From WHSM01 sp050701815 (lineage in GTDB: Bacteria > Actinomycetota > Actinomycetes > Mycobacteriales > Micromonosporaceae), in contig JBOGDL010000054.1 in NCBI GenBank assembly GCA_050701815.1, positions 1 through 16,680 of the forward strand: 16,680 nt of DNA, in the 5' to 3' direction. The first letter of the stretch is position 1, and each line of letters starts with the position of its first letter. Shown in pieces: positions 7,738-14,966 of the stretch. Under the pieces are notes generated by a model, which ran no database searches, was not told where the DNA came from, and was given only the letters and a program-made list of their open reading frames with translations. Position numbers and translations under genes: made by a program.

Positions 7738-8735
7738 CCGCCCGCTCCGCAGCGGCGCCCGCCGGTTCTGCGGCGCCCGCCGGTTCTGCGGCGCCCGCCG
7801 GCTCAGCGACGGCGGGGGAGCACCGGCAGGCCCTCGAGACGGCGCAGAGCAAGGCCGCGGTGTTGATCGAGGCGTTGCCTTGGCTGAGTCGGTTCCAGGG
7901 CGCGACCGTGGTGGTGAAGTACGGCGGCCACGCGATGGCCGACCCGCAGCTGCGTGCCGGGTTCGCCGCCGACGTGGTGTTCCTGCGTCACGCGGGGCTG
8001 CGTCCCGTGGTGGTGCACGGCGGCGGGCCGCAGATCAGCGCGATGCTGCACCGGCTGGGCATCGAGAGCGAGTTTCGCGGCGGCTTGCGGGTGACCACCC
8101 CGCAGGCGGCCGAGGTGGTGCGGATGGTGCTGGTGGGGCAGGTCGGACGAGAGCTGATCGGCTTGATCAACGAGCACGGTCCGTACGCGGTGGGGATGTC
8201 GGGGGAGGACGCCCAGCTGTTCACGGCGGTGCGCCGGCCCGGCCATGTGGACGGCGCCGAAGTCGACCTGGGGCTGGTCGGGGACGTGGACCGGGTCAAC
8301 CCCGCCGCCATCTGCGACCTGATCGACGCTGGTCGGATCCCGGTGGTCTCCACGGTGGCGCCGGACGCCGACGGGGTGGTCCACAACTTGAACGCCGACA
8401 CCGCGGCCTCCGCGCTCGCGGTCGCGTTGCAGGCGCACAAGTTGGTGGTGCTGACAGATGTGGAGGGCGTGTACGCGGACTGGCCCGACCGCACCAGCCT
8501 GCTCTCCGAGATCGCCGCCGACGACCTGGCCCAGCTGCTGCCGAGCCTGTCAGCGGGGATGATCCCGAAAATGGAGGCCTGTCTGCGGGCGATCCGCGGC
8601 GGAGTGCCGCAGGCGCACGTGATCGATGGCCGGGCGCCTCACTCGTTGCTGCTGGAGATGTTCACCGACTCCGGGCTGGGAACCATGGTGGTCCCGGACC
8701 CCGCGACGGCTGCGCTGGACGGAGGTGTGAGATGA
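7734..8735 (+). CDS. argB: Acetylglutamate kinase, probably arginine-inhibited
   Basis: It phosphorylates N-acetylglutamate with ATP, the usual control point of the pathway. The protein is 333 residues. Amino-acid-kinase motifs are clear: VVVKYGGHAM, VVVHGGGPQI, NADTAASALAVAL, KLVVLTDVEGVY and GMIPKMEACLRAI. The segment around residues 34-55 (QSKAAVLIEALPWLSRF) matches the N-terminal kinked helix of hexameric kinases that are feedback-inhibited by arginine, so inhibition is inferred. Ahead of it lies an added Ala/Pro/Gly/Ser tail with AAPAGS three times (residues 7-24). The ATG at 7734 overlaps the argJ stop as ATGA; no later start would keep the helix intact. It overlaps argD in the same way. 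Confidence 0.97.
   Translation: MTARSAAAPAGSAAPAGSAAPAGSATAGEHRQALETAQSKAAVLIEALPWLSRFQGATVVVKYGGHAMADPQLRAGFAADVVFLRHAGLRPVVVHGGGPQISAMLHRLGIESEFRGGLRVTTPQAAEVVRMVLVGQVGRELIGLINEHGPYAVGMSGEDAQLFTAVRRPGHVDGAEVDLGLVGDVDRVNPAAICDLIDAGRIPVVSTVAPDADGVVHNLNADTAASALAVALQAHKLVVLTDVEGVYADWPDRTSLLSEIAADDLAQLLPSLSAGMIPKMEACLRAIRGGVPQAHVIDGRAPHSLLLEMFTDSGLGTMVVPDPATAALDGGVR
7752..7805 (+). repeat. Three 18-bp tandem repeats in the argB 5' end
   Basis: Units at 7752-7769, 7770-7787 and 7788-7805 are in frame and encode AAPAGS three times. The first two are identical and the third differs at two bases near its end. Near identity including silent positions suggests recent slippage or duplication. Confidence 0.9.
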
Positions 8736-10024
8736 GCATCGCCGAGCGGTGGTCGGCCGCGCTGATGAACACGTACGGGCCGCCCAGCCTGGCCCTGGTC
8801 AGCGGCGAGGGCGCCACGGTGACCGACGAGAACGGGCGCCGATACCTCGACCTGTACGGCGGGATCGCCGTCAACACCCTGGGCCACGGGCATCCCGCCG
8901 TGGTGCGGGCGGTGAGCCGCCAGGTCGCCGCGCTGGGGCACGTCTCGAATTTCTTCGCCGCGGCCCCGGTGGCTGATCTGGCTGAGCGGCTGCTGGCTTT
9001 GGCGGGTCGGGACGGCCGGGTCTTCTTCGGCAACTCCGGCGCGGAGGCCAACGAGGCGGCGCTGAAGCTGTCCCGGCTCACCGGGCGGCGTCATCTGGTC
9101 GCGGCCGCGGGGGGCTTCCATGGCCGCACCATGGGCGCCCTCGCGTTGACCGGTCAACCGTCCCGCTCCGCGCCGTTCGCCCCGCTGCCGGGCAACGTCA
9201 GCCACGTCCCGTACGGCGACGTGGCGGCGCTGGCCGCCGCGGTGAACAGCGACACCGCGATGGTGATCCTGGAGCCGATCCAGGGGGAGAACGGGATCGT
9301 GCCCGCCCCGCCTGGCTACCTGGCCGCGGCTCGCGACATCACCCGCGAACAGGGCGCCCTGTTGGCGTTGGACGAGGTGCAGACCGGCGTCGGGCGCACC
9401 GGTCACTGGTACGCGCATCAGGCCGACGCCGTGGATCCGGACGTGATCACGTTGGCCAAGGGGCTCGGCGGCGGGTTGCCGATCGGCGCCTGCCTGGCGT
9501 TCGGCCCGGCAGCTGCGCTGTTCGAGCCGGGCATGCACGGCTCCACGTTCGGCGGCAACCCGGTGTGCTGCGCCGCCGCCCTGGCGGTGTTGGAAGTGAT
9601 CGAGGCCGACGGCTTGCTGGAGCACGTTGCGCAGCTCGGGAAGCGGCTCGTCCAGGGGGTGCTGGAGCTGCGGCATCCGCTGGTGGCGGAGGTGCGAGGC
9701 GCCGGCCTGCTGCTCGGCGTGGTGCTGACCGAGCCGGTGGCGGCACAGGCGGCCGGCCAGCTCCGCGAGCTGGGTTTTCTGGTCAACCCGGTGCGCCCCG
9801 ACGTGCTTCGGCTCGCCCCGCCGCTGAATCTGACCCAGGCTCAAGCCGACAGCCTCCTGGCAGCCCTGCCCGGCGCCCTGTCGCAGGTTCTGTCCGAACA
9901 TCAGGAGCCGGGCGGCCCCGCGGCGGCGGCGAGCCCGGCGGGCCCAGCGCCAGTTTCGCCGGCGGGGGCGCCCGCGACTCCGGGCGAGGCAACCAGCTCT
10001 GACACCTCGGGAGGGGTCGAATGA
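8732..10024 (+). CDS. argD: Acetylornithine aminotransferase
   Basis: This PLP enzyme transfers an amino group from glutamate to N-acetylglutamate semialdehyde, giving N2-acetylornithine. The protein is 430 residues, longer than the usual about 400. Class III aminotransferase features include NSGAEANEAALKLSR, the GGFHGRT segment, DEVQTGVGRTG with the cofactor-binding Asp, and the PLP lysine in LAKGLGGGLPIGA (Lys243). GSTFGGNPV is also present. The extra length is a tail from about residue 392 rich in Ala, Pro, Gly and Ser, which is not part of the conserved fold. GGAGG at 8721-8725 lies six bases before the ATG, which overlaps the argB stop. The 3' end overlaps argF as ATGA. Confidence 0.96.
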   Translation: MSIAERWSAALMNTYGPPSLALVSGEGATVTDENGRRYLDLYGGIAVNTLGHGHPAVVRAVSRQVAALGHVSNFFAAAPVADLAERLLALAGRDGRVFFGNSGAEANEAALKLSRLTGRRHLVAAAGGFHGRTMGALALTGQPSRSAPFAPLPGNVSHVPYGDVAALAAAVNSDTAMVILEPIQGENGIVPAPPGYLAAARDITREQGALLALDEVQTGVGRTGHWYAHQADAVDPDVITLAKGLGGGLPIGACLAFGPAAALFEPGMHGSTFGGNPVCCAAALAVLEVIEADGLLEHVAQLGKRLVQGVLELRHPLVAEVRGAGLLLGVVLTEPVAAQAAGQLRELGFLVNPVRPDVLRLAPPLNLTQAQADSLLAALPGALSQVLSEHQEPGGPAAAASPAGPAPVSPAGAPATPGEATSSDTSGGVE

Positions 10025-10947
10025 CGCGTCACTTCCTGACAGACGATGACCTGACCCCGGCCGAGCAGCGCCGGATCCTGGAGCTCGCCGCGGACCTGAA
10101 GCGAGACCCGCTGGGCAAGCCGGCCTTGGCGGGACGTTCCATCGCGGTGATCTTCGAGAAGCCGTCGCTGCGCACCCGGGTCTCCTTCGAGGTGGGCATC
10201 GCGCAGTTGGGCGCCCGTCCCGTGGTGATCGACGCCCAGACCACCCATTTCGGACGTGGTGAGTCGATCTCGGACGCCGCCCGGGTGCTCTCCCGGTACG
10301 TGGACGCGATAGTGATCCGCACCGGCTCGGATCAGCGGCTGGCGGAGCTGGCGGCGGCGTCCTCGGCCCCGGTCGTCAACGCGCTCACCGACAGGTTTCA
10401 CCCGTGCCAGCTGCTGGCCGATCTGCTGACCGTCCGGGAGCGGTTCGGGGCGGCGGCGGGGCGCACTCTGGCGTACCTGGGCGATGCCGCCAACAACATG
10501 GCTGCCTCGTGCCTGCTCGCGGGGGCGACCGCCGGGATGCACCTGCGGCTGGCCGCCCCCGACGGGTTCCAAGCGGAGCCCGACGTGCTGCGCCGGGCCG
10601 CCCGGATAGCCGCCCGGACCGGTGGCTCGGTCAGCGCGGGGGAGGACCCGGTGGCGGCTGTCAAGGACGCCCAGGTGATCGCCACCGACACCTGGACCTC
10701 GATGAACTCGGAAGCCGACGGACGCGACCGGCGTACCCCGTTCTGGCCGTACCAGGTCAATCGCGAGCTGCTCAGCCACGCCGCGCCCGATGCGATCGTG
10801 CTGCACTGTCTGCCCGCGCATCGGGGCGATGAAATCACCGACGAGGTGATGGACGGTCCGGCCAGCGCCGTGTTCGACCAAGCGGAAAACCGTCTGCACG
10901 CCCAGAAGGCGCTGCTGACGTGGCTTCTGGATCAAGGAGGATCCTGA
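10021..10947 (+). CDS. argF: Ornithine carbamoyltransferase
   Basis: It joins carbamoyl phosphate and ornithine to make citrulline. The protein is 308 residues, normal for catabolic and anabolic forms; its place in the operon argues for the anabolic role. The carbamoyl-phosphate site is SLRTR (residues 49-53, more often STRTR), followed by HPCQLLADL, GDAANNMA, and the ornithine/cysteine motif HCLPAHRGDEIT. The ornithine-side loop reads DTWTSMNSEADG (Asn229), where the family usually has SMG, so substrate contacts may differ slightly. The start is in the ATGA overlap with argD. A strong AAGGAGG lies near its 3' end for argR, and its stop shares one base with the argR start. Confidence 0.95.
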   Translation: MTRHFLTDDDLTPAEQRRILELAADLKRDPLGKPALAGRSIAVIFEKPSLRTRVSFEVGIAQLGARPVVIDAQTTHFGRGESISDAARVLSRYVDAIVIRTGSDQRLAELAAASSAPVVNALTDRFHPCQLLADLLTVRERFGAAAGRTLAYLGDAANNMAASCLLAGATAGMHLRLAAPDGFQAEPDVLRRAARIAARTGGSVSAGEDPVAAVKDAQVIATDTWTSMNSEADGRDRRTPFWPYQVNRELLSHAAPDAIVLHCLPAHRGDEITDEVMDGPASAVFDQAENRLHAQKALLTWLLDQGGS

Positions 10948-11483
10948 TGACCTCGACCACGCCCGTGACCAAAGCGGCGCGCCATGCCCGGATCTACGAC
11001 CTGGTGCGTGAGCGCTCGATCCGCTCCCAGACCGAGCTGGTGGAACTGCTGCACGAAGCCGGGATTTTCGTCACCCAGGCCACGCTGTCCCGGGACCTGG
11101 ACGAGCTCGGCGCGGTCAAGGTCCGAGCTGCGGAAGGCCCTTCGGTGTATGTGATCCCCGAGGACGGCAACCCGCCGCTGCGCGCCGCCGAGCAGGCGTC
11201 GGCGCGGCTGCACCGGCTGCTCCGTGAGCTGCTCACCGGCGCGGACTGCTCCGGCAACCTGGCGGTGTTGCGAACCCCGCCCGGAGCGGCCCAGTTTCTG
11301 GCCAGCGCGCTGGACCGCTCCGGGCTGGAAGACGTCGTCGGCACCATCGCCGGGGACGACACGATCTTTGTGGTGGCCCGGCAGCCAGATGGCGGGGCGC
11401 TGCTCGCCGCGAAACTGCTCAGCTGGGCCGGTCGGGACGAAGCCAGCGCCCGACTGGTGAACCCCGAGCCCGTAGCCGACTAG
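10947..11483 (+). CDS. argR: Arginine repressor
   Basis: This hexameric DNA-binding protein uses arginine as co-repressor and controls the arginine genes by binding ARG boxes. The protein is 178 residues. The N-terminal winged helix-turn-helix includes RSIRSQTELVELL and the recognition segment VTQATLSRDLDELGAVKV. The C-terminal oligomerisation and arginine-binding domain carries GTIAGDDTIFVVAR at about 132-145, with the Asp-Asp pair that contacts arginine in known structures. AAGGAGG at 10934-10940 is six bases before the ATG, the strongest ribosome binding site in the cluster. The TGATG overlap with argF puts it in the same transcript, so it probably represses its own synthesis through the sites before argC. 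Confidence 0.97.
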   Translation: MTSTTPVTKAARHARIYDLVRERSIRSQTELVELLHEAGIFVTQATLSRDLDELGAVKVRAAEGPSVYVIPEDGNPPLRAAEQASARLHRLLRELLTGADCSGNLAVLRTPPGAAQFLASALDRSGLEDVVGTIAGDDTIFVVARQPDGGALLAAKLLSWAGRDEASARLVNPEPVAD

Positions 11484-11530
11484 ACAACTGAAAGACCCGG
11501 GCGGTCAGCCAAGTCCGCCTGCTGACAACC

Positions 11531-11553
11531 GTGCTGGGGGCAGGCCCAGGCAC
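11531..11553 (+). terminator. Hairpin between argR and argG
   Basis: GTGC-TGGG (11531-11538) pairs with CCCA-G-GCAC (11545-11553) around a six-base loop, with a single bulged G at 11549. A weaker pair GTCAGC/GCTGAC (11504-11509 and 11521-11526) lies just before. No T-run follows. It may reduce or end transcription from the argC promoter before argG. Confidence 0.4.
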
Positions 11554-11593
11554 GTAATCGAACCCAACTCATTGCGATACGAGGAGCAAACTG

Positions 11594-12835
11594 ATGACCG
11601 AGCGGATCGTGCTCGCGTACTCCGGAGGGCTCGACACCTCCGTGGCGATCGGCTGGATCGCCGAGCAGACCGGCGCCGAGGTGATCGCGGTGGCCGCCGA
11701 TGTGGGCCAGGGCGGAGAGGACCTGGACGTGATCCGGCAACGCGCCCTGGAATGCGGCGCCGTGGAAGCCGAAGTGGTCGACGCCCGGGCCGAGTACGCC
11801 GCCGACTACTGCGTGCCGGCGTTGCGCGCCAATGCCCTCTACATGGACCGCTACCCGTTGGTCAGCGCGCTGTCCCGGCCGCTGATCGTGAAGCACCTGG
11901 TGCGGGCCGCCCGCACCCACGGCGCCACCCACATCGCCCATGGCTGCACCGGCAAAGGCAACGACCAGGTGCGGTTCGAGGTCGGGGCCGCCTCGCTGGC
12001 GCCCGATCTGAAGGTGATCGCGCCGGTCCGGGACTACGCCTGGACCAGGGAGAAGGCGATCGCGTACGCGGAGGAGAAGGGCCTGCCGATCGACGTCACC
12101 CACAAGTCGCCGTACTCCATCGACCAGAACCTGTTCGGTCGCGCGGTGGAGACCGGGTTCCTCGAGGACGTGTGGAACCCGCCGATCGAGGACCTCTACT
12201 CGTACACCGAGAACCCAGCCGAGCCCCGGGACCCGGACGAGCTGGTGATCACCTTCGAGCAGGGGCGCCCGGTCGCGATCGACGGCGAGGCCGTCACCCC
12301 GTACCAGGCGATTGACCGGCTCAACCGGCGCGCCGGCCGGCAAGGCGTGGGCCGGCTCGACATGGTGGAGGACCGGCTGGTCGGGATCAAGAGTCGGGAG
12401 GTGTACGAGGCCCCCGGCGCGATCGCGCTGATCGCCGCGCACCAGGAGCTGGAGAGCCTGACCGTGGAGCGGGACACCGCCCGGTTCAAGCGCGCGGTGG
12501 ACCAGCGTTGGGGCGAGCTGGTGTACGACGGGCTCTGGTTCTCCCCGTTGAAGCAGGCCCTGGACGCGTTCATCGAGTCGACCCAGCGGCACGTCTCCGG
12601 CGACATCCGGCTCACCCTGCACGGCGGCCGCGCGGTCGTCACCGGACGGCGCAGCCGGGCCTCGCTGTACGACTTCCACCTCGCCACGTACGACGCCGGC
12701 GACACGTTCGACCAGGCCGCCGCCAAGGGCTTCGTGGACCTGTGGGGGCTGCCCAGCAAGCTGGCTGCGATCCGGGACACGCGGGTGGGCGAAGCCGATC
12801 CGGACGGCGCCGCGGGGCAGGCGTCTGCAGAATGA
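11594..12835 (+). CDS. argG: Argininosuccinate synthase
   Basis: It joins citrulline and aspartate with ATP to give argininosuccinate. The protein is 413 residues, typical of the family. The N-type ATP pyrophosphatase loop YSGGLDTS is at residues 9-16, and HGCTGKGNDQVRFE begins at 116. The conserved segments SPYSIDQNLFGRAVE and YEAPGA are also present. GAGGAG at 11581-11586 is seven bases before the ATG. It is the first gene after a 110-base gap, so it may have its own promoter; I could not identify a convincing -35/-10 pair or ARG box there. Its stop overlaps the argH ATG as ATGA. Confidence 0.98.
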   Translation: MTERIVLAYSGGLDTSVAIGWIAEQTGAEVIAVAADVGQGGEDLDVIRQRALECGAVEAEVVDARAEYAADYCVPALRANALYMDRYPLVSALSRPLIVKHLVRAARTHGATHIAHGCTGKGNDQVRFEVGAASLAPDLKVIAPVRDYAWTREKAIAYAEEKGLPIDVTHKSPYSIDQNLFGRAVETGFLEDVWNPPIEDLYSYTENPAEPRDPDELVITFEQGRPVAIDGEAVTPYQAIDRLNRRAGRQGVGRLDMVEDRLVGIKSREVYEAPGAIALIAAHQELESLTVERDTARFKRAVDQRWGELVYDGLWFSPLKQALDAFIESTQRHVSGDIRLTLHGGRAVVTGRRSRASLYDFHLATYDAGDTFDQAAAKGFVDLWGLPSKLAAIRDTRVGEADPDGAAGQASAE

Positions 12836-14280
12836 GCGTGGTGACTGACAAGACCGACGGCGGCGGCCCCACCCGGTTGTGGGGCGGCCGGTTCTCAGGC
12901 GGCCCTGCCGAGGCGTTGGCCCGGTTGTCGGTGAGCGTGCAGTTCGACTGGCGGCTCGCCCCGTACGATCTGGCCGGCTCCCGGGCCCACGCCCGGGTGC
13001 TCGCCCGCGCCGGGCTGCTCAGCGCGGATGAGCTGGGCCAGATGCTGGCCGCGCTGGACGACCTGCAAGCGGCCTGCGCCTCGGGTGAGTTCCGGCCCGT
13101 GATCGAGGATGAGGACGTGCACACCGCGCTGGAGCGCGGGCTGCTGGAGCGCCTCGGCGAGCTCGGCGGAAAACTCCGGGCGGGACGCAGCCGCAACGAC
13201 CAGGTCGCCACCGATCTGCGGCTCTACCTGCGGGATCACGCACGTGGCCTGGCCGCCGCGGTGGTGGAGCTGGGGTCCGCGCTGGCGGATCAGGCCGCCC
13301 GGCACGTCCGCACCCCCGCGCCGGGGATGACGCACCTGCAGCATGCGCAGCCGATCTCGTTCGGTCACCAGCTGCTGGCGCATGCGCAGCCGCTGCTGCG
13401 CGACCTGGAGCGGCTGCGGGACTGGGACGCGCGTGCCGCGATCTGCCCGCTAGGCGCGGGCGCGCTCGCCGGCTCGTCGCTGCCGCTGGACCCGGCCGCG
13501 GTCGCCGCTGAGCTGGGCTTCGCCGCGGCCGCGGACAACTCCGTGGACGCGGTCTCGGATCGGGATTTCGTCGCCGAGTTCCTGTTCATCACCGCGTTGC
13601 TCGGGGTGCATCTGTCCCGGCTCGGTGAAGAGGTGGTGCTCTGGACCAGCCAGGAGTACGGCTGGGTGGTGCTGGACGACGCGTACGCCACCGGCTCGTC
13701 GATCATGCCGCAGAAAAAGAACCCGGACATCGCAGAGTTGGCCCGTGGCAAGGCCGGACGGCTGATCGGCCACGTGACCGGGGTGCTCGCGATGCTCAAG
13801 GGGCTCCCGCTGGCGTACGACCGCGACCTGCAGGAAGACAAGGAGCCCGTGTTCGACGCGGTGGACACGCTGTCTCTGGTGCTCCCGGCATTGACCGGCA
13901 TGATCTCCACCATGTCGGTACGGGTCGACCGGCTCGCCGCGGCCGCGCCGATCGGCTACACCCTGGCGACCGAGGTCGCGGAATGGCTGGTCCGGCGTGG
14001 GGTGCCGTTCCGCGAGGCGCACGAGGTCACCGGCCGACTGGTCGCGGTCTGCGTCACCCGCGACTGCGAGCTGGGCGAGATCGACGACAAGGACCTGGCC
14101 CGGATCAGCGGGCATCTCACACCTGAGGTCCGAGAGGTCCTCTCGGTGGACGGCGCCCTGGCAGCCCGGACCACGCCCGGCTCGACCGGTCCGGGCCCGG
14201 TGGCGGATCAGCTGGCCGCCCTCTCCGACCGCGTCGCCACGTGGCGGGAGTGGGCACGTGAGCAGGTGATTCCGCAGTAG
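12832..14280 (+). CDS. argH: Argininosuccinate lyase
   Basis: It splits argininosuccinate into arginine and fumarate, the last step of the pathway, as a homotetramer of the fumarase/aspartase superfamily. The protein is 482 residues. The start is LWGGRFSGGP, as expected. RSRNDQVATDLRLYL and TPAPGMTHLQHAQP, which holds a catalytic-site His, follow. The superfamily signature GSSIMPQKKNPD begins at Gly288 with the catalytic Ser region. The ATG at 12832 overlaps the argG stop; a GTG two codons later is a less likely start. Its TAG shares one base with the GTG of the next gene, so argH, mpg and tyrS are probably co-transcribed. Confidence 0.97.
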   Translation: MSVVTDKTDGGGPTRLWGGRFSGGPAEALARLSVSVQFDWRLAPYDLAGSRAHARVLARAGLLSADELGQMLAALDDLQAACASGEFRPVIEDEDVHTALERGLLERLGELGGKLRAGRSRNDQVATDLRLYLRDHARGLAAAVVELGSALADQAARHVRTPAPGMTHLQHAQPISFGHQLLAHAQPLLRDLERLRDWDARAAICPLGAGALAGSSLPLDPAAVAAELGFAAAADNSVDAVSDRDFVAEFLFITALLGVHLSRLGEEVVLWTSQEYGWVVLDDAYATGSSIMPQKKNPDIAELARGKAGRLIGHVTGVLAMLKGLPLAYDRDLQEDKEPVFDAVDTLSLVLPALTGMISTMSVRVDRLAAAAPIGYTLATEVAEWLVRRGVPFREAHEVTGRLVAVCVTRDCELGEIDDKDLARISGHLTPEVREVLSVDGALAARTTPGSTGPGPVADQLAALSDRVATWREWAREQVIPQ

Positions 14281-14966
14281 TGGCTGACCCCGCGACGCCG
14301 TTGCCCGCCCAGTTGTCGGCGGTGCTCGCCGGCCCGGATCTCGCGCTGCCGGAGCTGCTCGTACGCCGGGCGCCCGAGATCGCGGTCAGGTTGCTGGGCG
14401 CTCAGGTGGCCGCCGGTGGCGTCACCATCCGGCTCACCGAGGTCGAGGCGTACGCCGGAGACGGCCAGGACCCGTCATCGCACGCGCATCGCGGCCCGAC
14501 CCGGCGTAACGCCGCGATGTTCGGCCCGCCCGGGCAGGCGTACGTCTACTTCACGTACGGCATGCACTGGTGCCTGAACGTGGTGTGCAGCCCGCCGGGA
14601 CACGCCAGCGCCGTGCTGTTACGCGCCGGCGAGGTGGTTTCCGGGCTTGAGACAGCCAGATCCCGGCGGCCCCGGTCGAGTGACCGGGATCTGGCTCGGG
14701 GGCCTGCCCGGTTGACGCGCGCGCTCGCGGTGAACCGGGCGGCCGGCGACACCTCGATGCTGGACGGGTCCGGGCCGTTGGAGTTGACGCTGGGACCGCC
14801 GGCGCCGGCGGACCGGGTGCGGGCAGGCCCACGAGTGGGGGTGACGACCGACACCGCCTGGCGGTTCTGGCTTGCCGACGAGCCCACGGTGAGCGCCTTC
14901 CGCAAGCACACCCGGCGAAACCGATTGCGACCGGCCGCCCCGAGTGCGGGAGAATCGCCCTCGTGA
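14280..14966 (+). CDS. mpg: DNA-3-methyladenine glycosylase, AAG/MPG family
   Basis: This base-excision repair enzyme removes alkylated and deaminated purines such as 3-methyladenine and hypoxanthine from DNA. The protein is 228 residues, within the bacterial range of about 180-230. The catalytic region LTEVEAYAGDGQDPSSHA contains the expected water-activating Glu (Glu56). GPTRRNAAMFGPPGQAYVYF and YGMHWCLNVV, which build the nucleotide-flipping pocket, follow. The GTG start shares a base with the argH TAG. Its own TGA overlaps the tyrS GTG by four bases. The mpg-tyrS pair is a known arrangement in mycobacteria. The last residues are unconserved. Confidence 0.93.
   Translation: MADPATPLPAQLSAVLAGPDLALPELLVRRAPEIAVRLLGAQVAAGGVTIRLTEVEAYAGDGQDPSSHAHRGPTRRNAAMFGPPGQAYVYFTYGMHWCLNVVCSPPGHASAVLLRAGEVVSGLETARSRRPRSSDRDLARGPARLTRALAVNRAAGDTSMLDGSGPLELTLGPPAPADRVRAGPRVGVTTDTAWRFWLADEPTVSAFRKHTRRNRLRPAAPSAGESPS

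Noticed and set aside
7880..8731. Extension of the argD frame upstream through argB
   Set aside because: The upstream part is an Arg/Gly-rich shadow of argB. The ATG at 8732 has GGAGG six bases upstream and begins the conserved aminotransferase sequence.
11571..11581. ATTGCGATACG before argG resembling ATCGTGATACG before argC (9 of 11 bases)
   Set aside because: Its distance to the start codon differs greatly (about 13 against 35 bases) and a match this good between two 110-base gaps is expected about once by chance.
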